Shown: piece by piece, positions 24,184-32,632 of the stretch
How the letters are laid out: the number at the start of each line of letters is the position of its first letter
How positions within the stretch are numbered: position 1 is the first letter of the stretch
Source of the DNA: Rhodospirillaceae bacterium
GTDB lineage: Bacteria; Pseudomonadota; Alphaproteobacteria; GCA-2721365
Length of the DNA stretch: 64,000 nucleotides
Reading direction: 5' to 3'
NCBI GenBank assembly: GCA_002721365.1
Contig: PBKC01000037.1
Span: 1-64,000, forward strand
Notes under the pieces: model-generated
Database searches by the model: none
Seen by the model: the letters and a program-made list of their open reading frames with translations, nothing else
Told to the model about the DNA's origin: nothing
Translations under genes and position numbers: made by a program

Positions 24184-24598
24184 AGACCGTCGGCTCTCCC
24201 TTTCCGAAGGCATGGATCGTGAAAGGCTCGCTCTTGGTTCCGGACATTCCCGGCGAGCCGAGCGGCATTCCGGGAAGCGAGATGCCGCGAACGTCGGGAC
24301 GTTCAGCGAGAAGCCGCTCGATGACTCCCACGGGGACATGCCCCTCGACGACATAGCCGTCGATCAGCACGGTGTGGCACCCTTCGTACCCAGCTGGCAC
24401 GCCGTGGCGCTCCTTGGTTGCGGAGAGATCCTCGGTATCCTGTACCGCCACCATGAAGCCCTCTGCCTGAAGATGATCGGCGTAGGCTTCGCAACAGCCG
24501 CATTGCGGGTCCTTGTAGAGAGTGGCAGCCGGAAGATCGGCCGCCATCGTGGGACGCATCGACAGCGCGAGCAGCGCTGCAAACAGGAATCGGATCAT
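24170..24598 (-). CDS. DUF411 periplasmic metal-binding protein, copy 1
   Basis: A 142-residue secreted protein (signal peptide FLFAALLALSMRPTMA). The DUF411 core is complete: LYKDPQCGCCEAY with its cysteine cluster, EGCHTVLIDGYVVEGHVP, and the LPGMPLGSPGM methionine motif. DUF411 proteins are common in copper and silver resistance clusters and probably bind Cu. Its partner is a cytochrome c rather than a P-type ATPase, unlike the second copy at 32098-32577. Confidence 0.85.
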   Translation of the reverse strand: MIRFLFAALLALSMRPTMAADLPAATLYKDPQCGCCEAYADHLQAEGFMVAVQDTEDLSATKERHGVPAGYEGCHTVLIDGYVVEGHVPVGVIERLLAERPDVRGISLPGMPLGSPGMSGTKSEPFTIHAFGKGEPTVYAVE

Positions 24599-24927
24599 TC
24601 GGTCACTCCTGCGATTGGTATTGACTGGAAAAGTCGTGTCTGCGGTGGTTCACAGAGCGCTTGCAGGATCAGGAGCGGGGTGGGCCCGGATCGGGTGCGG
24701 CGACAAAATCTGCGGGCGGACTGCGATCCTCTGGAGACACACCTTTCAGTCGGCGATCCGCGATATCGGCGAGGCGAAGCGGCACAAACGCCGTTCAGAC
24801 CGGTCGCGAACTCATCATTGCCAGGAGTTATGACGCAGGAACATGAACCGCAAGGTCATGCACACACGGATGAATCGCTTTTCCGGAATAGGCTTGCAGC
24901 GCGTCAGGGAACTGGTATTTGTAGATT
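24599..24927. other. Intergenic region, no gene seen
   Basis: A divergent gap between the DUF411 and the secreted 130-residue protein genes, which should contain promoters in both directions. I could not place a convincing -35/-10 pair or an operator dyad. Confidence 0.35.
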
Positions 24928-25320
24928 ATGACCATCCGGAATCGGCTCTTCGCTTGTCTCGCGGTGCTGGCATTCTTCGCGAGTTGCCTGCAGCCGGCGA
25001 TGGCGGCGGCGCATCTGGCGAATGGCTTGCCGACAGCCAAGAGCACGGCCGACACTGCATTTGATGCCGGACAAGGTCCGTTGCCCCCGGGATGCGCGGG
25101 AATGGAGCGGCAAGCTTCTGAACTGTGCCTGTGGCTCTGCGCTGATTCCGCCGAGTTCATTGCTCCCTGCCCCTCGGTGTCGACCGAATTTGCGGCAACG
25201 GTCTCCGAGGTTGCACCTACACCGGACCTCGTCAGTTCTCTTGCCCCGCGGGCACCGCCGCGAACAGCTCGGGTATCCGGCCGGAAGACTTACCTCCTCA
25301 CTCTGCGACTCCGTCTCTAA
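24928..25320 (+). CDS. Secreted hypothetical protein ahead of the Cus system
   Basis: A 130-residue protein with a signal peptide (LFACLAVLAFFASCLQPAMA). The mature part has a cysteine-containing segment (GCAGMERQASELCLWLCADS) followed by a disordered Ala/Pro/Ser tail with a basic end. Small secreted proteins of this type often lead Cus/Czc-type clusters, and the cysteines suggest metal contact. No family is assigned. Confidence 0.6.
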   Translation: MTIRNRLFACLAVLAFFASCLQPAMAAAHLANGLPTAKSTADTAFDAGQGPLPPGCAGMERQASELCLWLCADSAEFIAPCPSVSTEFAATVSEVAPTPDLVSSLAPRAPPRTARVSGRKTYLLTLRLRL

Positions 25321-25418
25321 CGCCACTCCGTAGTGATTAGCCGGCATGCGGTTCGCCGCACTGCCGCTATGTCCTCTCGGGTCCCTTGCACCCGATGCGC
25401 TCACTGCGGAGTCTGATC

Positions 25419-26732
25419 ATGACTTTGTCATCTCGCGTCCGGAACGCGCACCCGCGCCGGTGGCCGCTCGCCCCGTGGCGACGGGCGGTTGCCGGAGCCA
25501 TCCTCGTCGCCCATCCAGGCGCAGCCGCCGCCGCGTCGGACACGTATCATCTCTCGCTGGCCGAAGCGGAAGCCATAGCGCTCGGCGACGAACCGACGCT
25601 TGATCGGCTCCGCGCCGAGGCGGAGCGTCTCGATGCTCTCGCGATCGCGGAAGCGGAACTCCCCGACCCGAAGCTCAGCATCGGCCTCATGAACCTGCCG
25701 GTCGACGAGTTTCGCTGGAGCCGAGAGCCGATGGCGCAGGTGAAGGCCGGCCTGAGCCAAGCCTTTCCGCCCGGCAGCACCCTCACCTTGAGGGGCCAGC
25801 GCATGAGCAGTCTGGCTGACGCCGAAAGGGCCGACCGGGAGGCAACCGCCCTTCGTCTCCGCCGCGACGTCAGACTGGCTTGGTTGGAGGTCCATTACGG
25901 GACGCAGGCGGAAGCAGTCGTTGCCGAGGCGGCACACGTCTTCAAAAGCCTGATCGGCTTCACCGAGTCCGCCTTCTCTACCGGGCGCGGTAACCAGCAG
26001 GACCTCATTCAGGCCGAACTCGAACTCGGCTTCATCCGCGACCGCGCCACCGAAATCGCCGCCGCGCTCGAAGCAGCGCGGGCTGATCTCGGCCGATGGG
26101 TGGGACCGGCTGCAGCCGCACGTCCACTCCCGCCCGAGCTTCCGGACCTTTCCGTGCCGCTCCCTGAAGCGGAGGTCGTGGCCCTGCTCTCCACACATCC
26201 CCTGGTGAGTGTCGAAGACCGCAGGATCAGCGCCCACCAGACGGGAATCGACATCGCCGAAGAGCAATACAAGCCCGCCTGGTCGCTCGACGTGAGCTAC
26301 GGCTTCCGCAGTGGAGAGGACCCGCTGCGCGGCGAACGCCCCGACCTCGTCTCGGTGATGGCGAACCTCACATTGCCGTTGTTTCCCGCCGACCGCCAGG
26401 ATCAGCGGCTCGCCGCGAGCAAGAGCGTTGCGGCCGCCGCTGTGTTCGCCCGCGACACCGTGCTGCGCGATCTCCGTCGCGAAACTGAGGCCGCTTTCGC
26501 CGCATGGCGGCGGCTCCGGGAACGCGAGGCGCTGTTCGAGGACGAACTGCTTGGCCAGTCGACCGCGAACGTCGAAGCCGCACTGCACGCGTATCAGGCC
26601 GACGTCGCCGACTTCACCACGGTGATTCGCGCCGAGCTCAGCACGCTGGAGGCGCGCCTCAGCCTCGCCCGCATCAAGGTGGATCGCCTGAAAGCGGCGG
26701 CGCGCATTCTCTATCTTCAGGGGGGCGCCTGA
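25419..26732 (+). CDS. TolC-family outer-membrane channel of metal efflux (CusC/CzcC type)
   Basis: About 437 residues after the ATG at 25419, which has gcggag upstream; earlier starts lack a ribosome site. A signal sequence is followed by two outer-membrane efflux repeats: LSLAEAEAIALGDEPTLDRL, AELPDPKLSIGLMNLPVDEF, and the C-terminal helices. The PDPKLxxGLxNLP motif is typical of the CusC/CzcC branch. It forms the exit duct for the RND pump encoded downstream. Its stop overlaps the cusB start (TGATG). Confidence 0.88.
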   Translation: MTLSSRVRNAHPRRWPLAPWRRAVAGAILVAHPGAAAAASDTYHLSLAEAEAIALGDEPTLDRLRAEAERLDALAIAEAELPDPKLSIGLMNLPVDEFRWSREPMAQVKAGLSQAFPPGSTLTLRGQRMSSLADAERADREATALRLRRDVRLAWLEVHYGTQAEAVVAEAAHVFKSLIGFTESAFSTGRGNQQDLIQAELELGFIRDRATEIAAALEAARADLGRWVGPAAAARPLPPELPDLSVPLPEAEVVALLSTHPLVSVEDRRISAHQTGIDIAEEQYKPAWSLDVSYGFRSGEDPLRGERPDLVSVMANLTLPLFPADRQDQRLAASKSVAAAAVFARDTVLRDLRRETEAAFAAWRRLREREALFEDELLGQSTANVEAALHAYQADVADFTTVIRAELSTLEARLSLARIKVDRLKAAARILYLQGGA

Positions 26733-28234
26733 TGCGTGCGCGCTCAGCTGTTCTCGTCGTCTTCACTCTCGCCACCGGTCTCACCGTCGGCGTCGTCGCC
26801 GAGCATGTGTGGAACCTGGGTGACCGCGTACCGGGATTGGGAATGGAGACGATGGAGGGCAACGCCGGGGATCAGTCGGGCGAGCGCAGGATTCTCTATT
26901 GGGTCGCTCCGATGGACCCGAACTATCGGCGCGACAGCCCCGGCAAATCGCCGATGGGAATGGATCTCGTCCCGGTCTACGAGGGCGAGGAACCGGAGGT
27001 CGCGGAGGAGCCGGGCGTCGTGCGCATCGCGCCGGAGGTGGTCAACAATCTGGGCGTCCGCACCGCCACCGCAGAAAGATCAGCACTCTCCCGCGAGGTC
27101 CGTACGGTCGGCTTCGTTACCTATGACGAGAAGCGCCAGAGCCAGGTCCATACGAGAGCGGAAGGCTGGATCGAGCGCCTCTTCGTACGTGCCGCGGGCG
27201 AGCGGGTGAAAAAGGGCGAGCCATTGTTCGCGTTCTACTCGCCAGACCTCGTGAATGCGCAAGCGGAATACCTGCAAGCGCTCCGGACCGGACAGCAGAG
27301 ACTTATCGACGCCGCATGGTTTCGCCTCAAGGCGCTCGGAATATCGGGCGCTCAGCGAGACCAGCTCGCCGAGACCGGCACCGTAGACGAACTCGTCCGT
27401 GTGTACGCACCGCAGGACGGTGTGGTGACCCGGCTCAATGTCGCCGAAGGCATGTACCTCGTGCCGGGTACGAACGTCATGACGCTTGCCGACCTCTCGC
27501 AGGTCTGGCTGATCGCAGATGTCTTCGAGCAGCAGGCGGCGTGGATGGAGGTGGGACTTCCCGCAGAGGTGCGCCTGCCCTACGCGCCCGGTCAGGTCTG
27601 GAAAGGACAGGTCGACTACGTCTATCCGGACCTCGACCCCAAGACGCGCACGCTGCCGATCCGCCTGACGCTTCCCAACGCTTCCGAATCCTTGAAGCCG
27701 GATATGTACGCCGATGTCGCGCTTTTCGCCTCGCCTCGGGAAGCGGTCCACGTGCCGCGTGAGGCGGTGATCCGGTCGGGCAACGGTGACCGGGTCGTAC
27801 TCGCGCTCGGCAACGGCCGGTTTCGGCCGGTCGAGGTCGTCACCGGCATCGAGTCCGGCGGGCGGACGGAAATCCTCGAAGGGCTCGAAGCTGGCGACAC
27901 GGTCGTCGCCTCGGCGCATTTCCTGATCGACTCCGAAAGCAGTTTCGCGGGCGGCTTCCGGCGCCTCACTCCCATGGACGATCAGCTGGAGCCGGAGCCG
28001 CCGCCCGTCGAAGCCGAAGGCGTCGTCAACACGGTGATGCCGGAGGCAGGCAAACTCAACCTGACCCACGAACCGATCCCGGAAATCGGCTGGCCGACCA
28101 TGACCATGGATTTCGCGGTCACCGACGCCGTCGATCTCGACACGGTCGCCGCCGGCGCGACCGTCCGCTTCACTCTGTCGCCGGCATCAGACGGCAGCTA
28201 CGAGATAACCGCGATCGTGCCCGTCACCAACTGA
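26732..28234 (+). CDS. cusB: CusB-type periplasmic adaptor with fused CusF domain
   Basis: A 500-residue adaptor of the Cu/Ag RND system. After the N-terminal signal/anchor comes a heavy-metal binding motif (YWVAPMDPNYRRDSPGKSPM, GMDLVPVY). Then the barrel, hairpin and lipoyl domains follow (HTRAEGWIERLFVRAAGERV, VYAPQDGVVTRLNVAEGMYL). The last 80 residues are a CusF domain (NLTHEPIPEIGWPTMTMDF). CusF is usually a separate protein; here a fused copy and a separate gene both exist. It links the TolC channel to CusA and may take up Cu(I) or Ag(I) directly. Confidence 0.92.
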   Translation: MRARSAVLVVFTLATGLTVGVVAEHVWNLGDRVPGLGMETMEGNAGDQSGERRILYWVAPMDPNYRRDSPGKSPMGMDLVPVYEGEEPEVAEEPGVVRIAPEVVNNLGVRTATAERSALSREVRTVGFVTYDEKRQSQVHTRAEGWIERLFVRAAGERVKKGEPLFAFYSPDLVNAQAEYLQALRTGQQRLIDAAWFRLKALGISGAQRDQLAETGTVDELVRVYAPQDGVVTRLNVAEGMYLVPGTNVMTLADLSQVWLIADVFEQQAAWMEVGLPAEVRLPYAPGQVWKGQVDYVYPDLDPKTRTLPIRLTLPNASESLKPDMYADVALFASPREAVHVPREAVIRSGNGDRVVLALGNGRFRPVEVVTGIESGGRTEILEGLEAGDTVVASAHFLIDSESSFAGGFRRLTPMDDQLEPEPPPVEAEGVVNTVMPEAGKLNLTHEPIPEIGWPTMTMDFAVTDAVDLDTVAAGATVRFTLSPASDGSYEITAIVPVTN

Positions 28235-28255
28235 GCATCAAAAGGAGACCCCACC

Positions 28256-28612
28256 ATGTTCCGTGTCACTTTGATCAGCGCCGCCGCTTTGGTTCTATCG
28301 GGATTTGCGGCGCCCTTAGAGCCCGGCATGTCGACAGACATCGCCTCTTTGATCCGGACCGCGCAGGCGGCGGAAGAAACGGCGGCGAGCGGCGTCGGCA
28401 CCGTCAATTCCGTGGGAGCTGCGGCGCGCAAGATCAACCTCACCCATGAGCCGCTGCCGGAGATCGGCTGGCCGAAGATGACCATGGACTTCGCGGTCGC
28501 TGAAGGGATCGATCTCGACGCGGTAGCGCCGGGCGACGCGGTGCGGTTCTCGCTCTCCGAGGCCGGCGACGGCAGCTATGTGATCACCGCCATCGAGACC
28601 GAGAGCCGTTAG
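28256..28612 (+). CDS. cusF: CusF periplasmic copper/silver chaperone
   Basis: A 118-residue secreted protein whose last 75 residues are a CusF beta-barrel (INLTHEPLPEIGWPKMTMDF). The His, Trp and two Met positions that bind Cu(I) or Ag(I) are present: H in LTHEP, W in GWPKM, and M in KMTM. The domain is very similar to the C-terminus of the cusB gene just upstream, so one probably arose from the other. Start 28256 after aaggagaccccacc. Confidence 0.92.
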   Translation: MFRVTLISAAALVLSGFAAPLEPGMSTDIASLIRTAQAAEETAASGVGTVNSVGAAARKINLTHEPLPEIGWPKMTMDFAVAEGIDLDAVAPGDAVRFSLSEAGDGSYVITAIETESR

Positions 28613-28642
28613 CGGCGGCCGGTTCGGGGAGCGCTCCCGCCC

Positions 28643-31600
28643 ATGCTGTCACGTCTCATCGACTGGTCGATCGGCAACCGGTTCCTGGTCTTCATGCTGG
28701 TCGCCCTGTTGACCGCATGGGGCATCCATGCGATGCGGACGATCCCCCTCGACGCCATTCCCGATCTCTCGGACGTCCAGGTCATCATCAAGACGACCTA
28801 CCCCGGGCAGGCGCCGCAGGTGGTCGAGGACCAGGTGACCTATCCGCTCACCACGGCGATGCTGTCGGTGCCTGGCGCCGTGACCGTCCGCGGCTACTCG
28901 TTCTTCGGAGATTCGTTCGTCTACGTAATCTTCGAGGACGGCACCGATCTCTATTGGGCGCGCTCCCGGGTCCTGGAATATCTGAGTCAGGTGGCCCCGA
29001 ACCTTCCCGATGCCGCGACGCCCGCCCTAGGCCCGGACGCCACCGGCGTCGGCTGGGTCTACGAGTACGCGCTCGTCGACCGCAGTGGACGCCACGACCT
29101 CGCGGACCTCCGTACCATCCAGGACTGGTTCCTTAAGTTCGAGCTCCAGACAGTGCCCGGGGTCGCCGAGGTCGCCACCATCGGTGGCATGGTCAAGCAG
29201 TACCAGGTCGTCGTCGACCCCGAGCGCCTCCGGGGCTACCGCCTGCCGCTCGCCCAAGTGCGGACGGCGATCGAACGCGCCAATCAGGAAACCGGCGGCT
29301 CGGTCATCGAGATGGCGGAGGCCGAGTACATGATCCGCGCCAGCGGCTACATCAAGGGCGCCGACGATCTCCGGCAGGTGCCGCTCGGCACCACCGACCG
29401 CGGCACACCGATTCTGCTCTCCGACGTTGCCGAGGTCCGCATCGGCCCGCAACTGCGGCGGGGCGTCGCCGAGCTCGACGGGGAGGGCGAGGTCGTCGGT
29501 GGGGTCGTCATCATGCGCTGGGGCGAGAATGCGCTCACCACCATCGACGGGGCGAAGGCGCGGCTCGCCGAACTCGCGCGAAGCCTGCCCGAGGGCGTCG
29601 AGATCGTCGAGACCTACGACCGCTCGGACCTCATCCGGCGCGCCGTCGCCACGCTCGAAGAGAAGCTGATCGAGGAGTTCCTCGTCGTCGCGGTCGTCTG
29701 CTGGCTCTTCCTCTTCCACCTGCGCTCTGCGCTCGTCGTGATGGTCAGCCTGCCGATCGGCATCCTCGCCGCCTTCATCGTCATGCAGATGCAGGGCATC
29801 AACGCCAATATCATGTCGCTCGGCGGCATCGCCATCGCGATCGGTGCCATGGTCGACGCGGCCATCGTGATGATCGAGAACCTGCACAAGCATATCGAGC
29901 GCGAAGGGTTGACGCCGGAGAACCGGTGGCAGGTTATCGGCAATGCCTCGCGTGAGGTCGGGCCACCACTGTTCTTCTCGCTCCTCATCATCACCCTGAG
30001 CTTCCTCCCGGTCTTCGCGCTCGAAGCACAGGAGGGACGGCTGTTCAAGCCGCTCGCCTACACCAAGACCTACGCCATGGCGGCGGCGGCGGGCCTGTCG
30101 GTGACCTTGGTGCCGGTGCTGATGGGCTATTTCGTCCGCGGCCGCATCCTTCCCGAGCGCCGCAATCCGATGAACCGGATTCTCATCGCGGCCTACCGCC
30201 CGTTCATCGCAGTCACGTTGCGATTTCCGGCCCTGGTCCTCGTCTTCGCCGTCGTGATCGCGGCAAGCGCCTATATCCCCCTCCGCACGCTCGGCAGCGA
30301 ATTCATGCCCGATCTCGACGAGGGTGACCTTCTGTACATGCCGAGCACCTATCCCGGAATCTCGATCGGCAAGGCGCGCGAGTTCCTGCAACAGACCGAC
30401 AAGCTGATCCGCACCGTGCCGGAGGTGGAGACCGTCTTCGGCAAGGTCGGCCGCGCCGAGACGGCGACTGATCCGGCTCCCCTGACCATGGTCGAGACCA
30501 CGGTCCGCCTCAAGCCACGCGAAGAGTGGCGGCCGGGCATCACGATGGAGTCGCTCCGCCGCGAGCTCGATGCGCTCGTCGATTTTCCCGGCATCTCGAA
30601 CGTCTGGGTCATGCCGATCAAGAACCGTATCGACATGCTGGCGACCGGCATTAAGACTCCGGTCGGAATCAAGATCGCCGGCCCCGATCTCGATGTCGTC
30701 TCCGAGATCGGCACCCGCATCGAGGAAGCTCTCGCCGATGTTCCGGGCACGACCTCGGTCTATGCCGAGCGGGTCGTCGGCGGCCGCTTCGTGGATGTGA
30801 ACATCGATCGCTTGGCGGCGGCGCGCTACGGGCTCAACATCGCCGACGTGCAGGACATCGTTCGAACGGCGATCGGCGGCATGCGGATCACTGAGAGTAT
30901 CGAAGGGCTCGAACGGTATCCGGTGAATCTCCGGTATCCGCGCGACGTCCGGGACTCGATAGAGACGCTCAGGCTTCTGCCGGTCGTGACCCCGACAGGT
31001 GCCACCGTTCCCCTGAGCGCCGTCGCGGAAGTCGCCGTGGCCGAGGGGCCCGGCATGATCAAGAGCGAGAATGCACGACCCAATGGCTGGGTGTTCATCG
31101 ATATCGCCGGGCGCGACCTCGGATCATACGTGGCGGACGCCCGGCAGCGGGTGCGCGAGGCGGTCGCGCTTCCGGAGGGCTATGCGCTCTCCTGGTCCGG
31201 ACAATACGAGTTCATGGAGCGTGCGAAGGCGCGCCTGACGCTTGTCGTGCCGGTCACGCTCGCCATCATCGTCCTTCTCCTCTACCTGAATTTCCGCCGG
31301 GTGCCCGAGGTGCTGATGATCATGGGCACGCTGCCGCTCGCCTTGGTCGGCGGCGTCTGGCTGATCCAATGGCTGGGCTACAACCTCTCGGTGGCCGTCG
31401 GCGTCGGCTTCATCGCGCTCGCCGGGGTCGCGGTCGAAATCGGCGTCGTGATGCTCGTCTATCTGAACCTCGCCCTCGACCGACGCATTGCCGCGGCCGA
31501 AGCAGAAGGGCGACGGCTCGCACCAGAGGACGTTCGCGCTGCGGTGGTCGAAGGGGCATTGCACCGCGTGCGGCCCATCATGATGACCGTGACGGCGATT

Positions 31601-31798
31601 ATCGCCGGCCTGCTGCCCATCATGCTCGGATCAGGCACGGGATCGGAGGTGATGCAGCGCATTGCCGCACCAATGGTGGGCGGAATGGTGAGCGCCACGC
31701 TGCTCACCCTCGTCGTAATCCCCGCGGTGTTTCTGCTGTGGAAAGCGCGGCTCGGTTCGAGACGTTTGTCGTCCGAACCGATTTCCCCGGTACCGTAG
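28643..31798 (+). CDS. cusA: CusA-type copper/silver RND efflux pump
   Basis: A 1051-residue RND transporter with twelve helices. The helix-4 motif AIGAMVDAAIVMIENLHKHI is of the Cu/Ag (CusA) rather than the Zn/Co (CzcA) type. Other landmarks are the N-terminal FLVFMLVALLTAWGIHAMRT, the DVQVIIKTTYPGQAPQVVED porter segment, and LPIMLGSGTGSEVMQRIAAP near the end. With the adaptor and channel upstream it should form a trans-envelope pump that expels Cu(I) and Ag(I). The whole tolC-cusB-cusF-cusA run is tightly spaced. Confidence 0.95.
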   Translation: MLSRLIDWSIGNRFLVFMLVALLTAWGIHAMRTIPLDAIPDLSDVQVIIKTTYPGQAPQVVEDQVTYPLTTAMLSVPGAVTVRGYSFFGDSFVYVIFEDGTDLYWARSRVLEYLSQVAPNLPDAATPALGPDATGVGWVYEYALVDRSGRHDLADLRTIQDWFLKFELQTVPGVAEVATIGGMVKQYQVVVDPERLRGYRLPLAQVRTAIERANQETGGSVIEMAEAEYMIRASGYIKGADDLRQVPLGTTDRGTPILLSDVAEVRIGPQLRRGVAELDGEGEVVGGVVIMRWGENALTTIDGAKARLAELARSLPEGVEIVETYDRSDLIRRAVATLEEKLIEEFLVVAVVCWLFLFHLRSALVVMVSLPIGILAAFIVMQMQGINANIMSLGGIAIAIGAMVDAAIVMIENLHKHIEREGLTPENRWQVIGNASREVGPPLFFSLLIITLSFLPVFALEAQEGRLFKPLAYTKTYAMAAAAGLSVTLVPVLMGYFVRGRILPERRNPMNRILIAAYRPFIAVTLRFPALVLVFAVVIAASAYIPLRTLGSEFMPDLDEGDLLYMPSTYPGISIGKAREFLQQTDKLIRTVPEVETVFGKVGRAETATDPAPLTMVETTVRLKPREEWRPGITMESLRRELDALVDFPGISNVWVMPIKNRIDMLATGIKTPVGIKIAGPDLDVVSEIGTRIEEALADVPGTTSVYAERVVGGRFVDVNIDRLAAARYGLNIADVQDIVRTAIGGMRITESIEGLERYPVNLRYPRDVRDSIETLRLLPVVTPTGATVPLSAVAEVAVAEGPGMIKSENARPNGWVFIDIAGRDLGSYVADARQRVREAVALPEGYALSWSGQYEFMERAKARLTLVVPVTLAIIVLLLYLNFRRVPEVLMIMGTLPLALVGGVWLIQWLGYNLSVAVGVGFIALAGVAVEIGVVMLVYLNLALDRRIAAAEAEGRRLAPEDVRAAVVEGALHRVRPIMMTVTAIIAGLLPIMLGSGTGSEVMQRIAAPMVGGMVSATLLTLVVIPAVFLLWKARLGSRRLSSEPISPVP

Positions 31799-32097
31799 GG
31801 CACGAACAGGTGCGAGGACTGAACGGAATATTTCAAGCTGGTGTCCGATCTTGGGCCGAGAGAATCGCAAACTGGCCGATCCGAGAAATTTCCTAAGCTA
31901 CTGACTTAGCATCGATTCTCAAAACCGAAACGGCGCCCTGGCGACCACGCTTTGCGGTCGTTGCCGTGGTGGGCAGGCCGCCGGCGTCCTTGCGCGCGAG
32001 CGCGCAAAAACATCAGAGAGGATTTTCCGCTGCGCGTGACCAGCGGGGCGGGCGATCTGTCCCGGGCGCGGCTGAAAGGGAGGTCGATCCGCGCAAC
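31799..32097. other. Convergent intergenic region with palindromes
   Basis: There are two inverted structures. One is gagaatcg ... cgattctc (about 31859-31920) with ctaag/cttag inside it. The other is the perfect ttgcgcgc-ga-gcgcgcaa at 31990-32007. They lie between the convergent cusA and DUF411 genes and might limit read-through, but neither has a U-tract. No gene is seen. Confidence 0.45.
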
Positions 32098-32577
32098 CTA
32101 CGCAGCCTCGTAGCTGGAGAACACCTCCGTACTGCCGTCGCGCCGGATCAGGAAGACGTCATAGGCTTCGCGCTCGTCCTCCGGTCCCATGCCGGGCGAT
32201 CCGTAGGGCATGCCCGGCACGGCGAGACCGACGGCGTCCGGCCGTTCCGCGAGCAGGCGCCGGATGTCGGCAGGCGGCACGTGGCCCTCGATCATGTAGC
32301 CGGCGATCTCTCCCGTGTGGCACGAAACCATCTCCTGCGGAATGCCGTTCTCGATCTTGTAACGCATGAGCAAGGTCCCCGCGCTCCGCTCGGTCGAGAC
32401 TGAAAACCCGTCATTTTCGAGGATCGCGATCCAGGCGGAACAGCAACCGCAGTTCGGGTCCTTGAGCACGTGGATCGCTGGCCTGGCACCCTGAGCGCGC
32501 GCCAGCGTTGGCGATATCGCCAACAGCGCCGTTCCACCGATCAGGACTGTGCGGCGGGAAGTGGTTCCGTGAGGCAT
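32098..32577 (-). CDS. DUF411 periplasmic metal-binding protein, copy 2 (Tat-like signal)
   Basis: A 159-residue secreted protein. The N-terminus TSRRTVLIGGTALLAIS looks like a twin-arginine signal. The DUF411 core has VLKDPNCGCCSAW, SCHTGEIAGYMIEGHVP and VPGMPYGSPGM. The start at 32577 has ggaggagaacc-like spacing upstream (aaggagaaccag). It is 55 bases downstream of the Cu-ATPase gene and probably in the same operon. It may receive copper exported by that ATPase. Confidence 0.85.
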   Translation of the reverse strand: MPHGTTSRRTVLIGGTALLAISPTLARAQGARPAIHVLKDPNCGCCSAWIAILENDGFSVSTERSAGTLLMRYKIENGIPQEMVSCHTGEIAGYMIEGHVPPADIRRLLAERPDAVGLAVPGMPYGSPGMGPEDEREAYDVFLIRRDGSTEVFSSYEAA

Positions 32578-32632
32578 CTGGTTCTCCTTCCAGGTTCGGC
32601 GTTCAGATTGTCTGGAGCGGCACGTGCTCGTT

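Noticed and set aside
31990..32007. Perfect palindrome ttgcgcgc-ga-gcgcgcaa as an intrinsic terminator
   Set aside because: It is followed by a run of A, not T, in the cusA direction, and the minus-strand side also lacks a U-tract.
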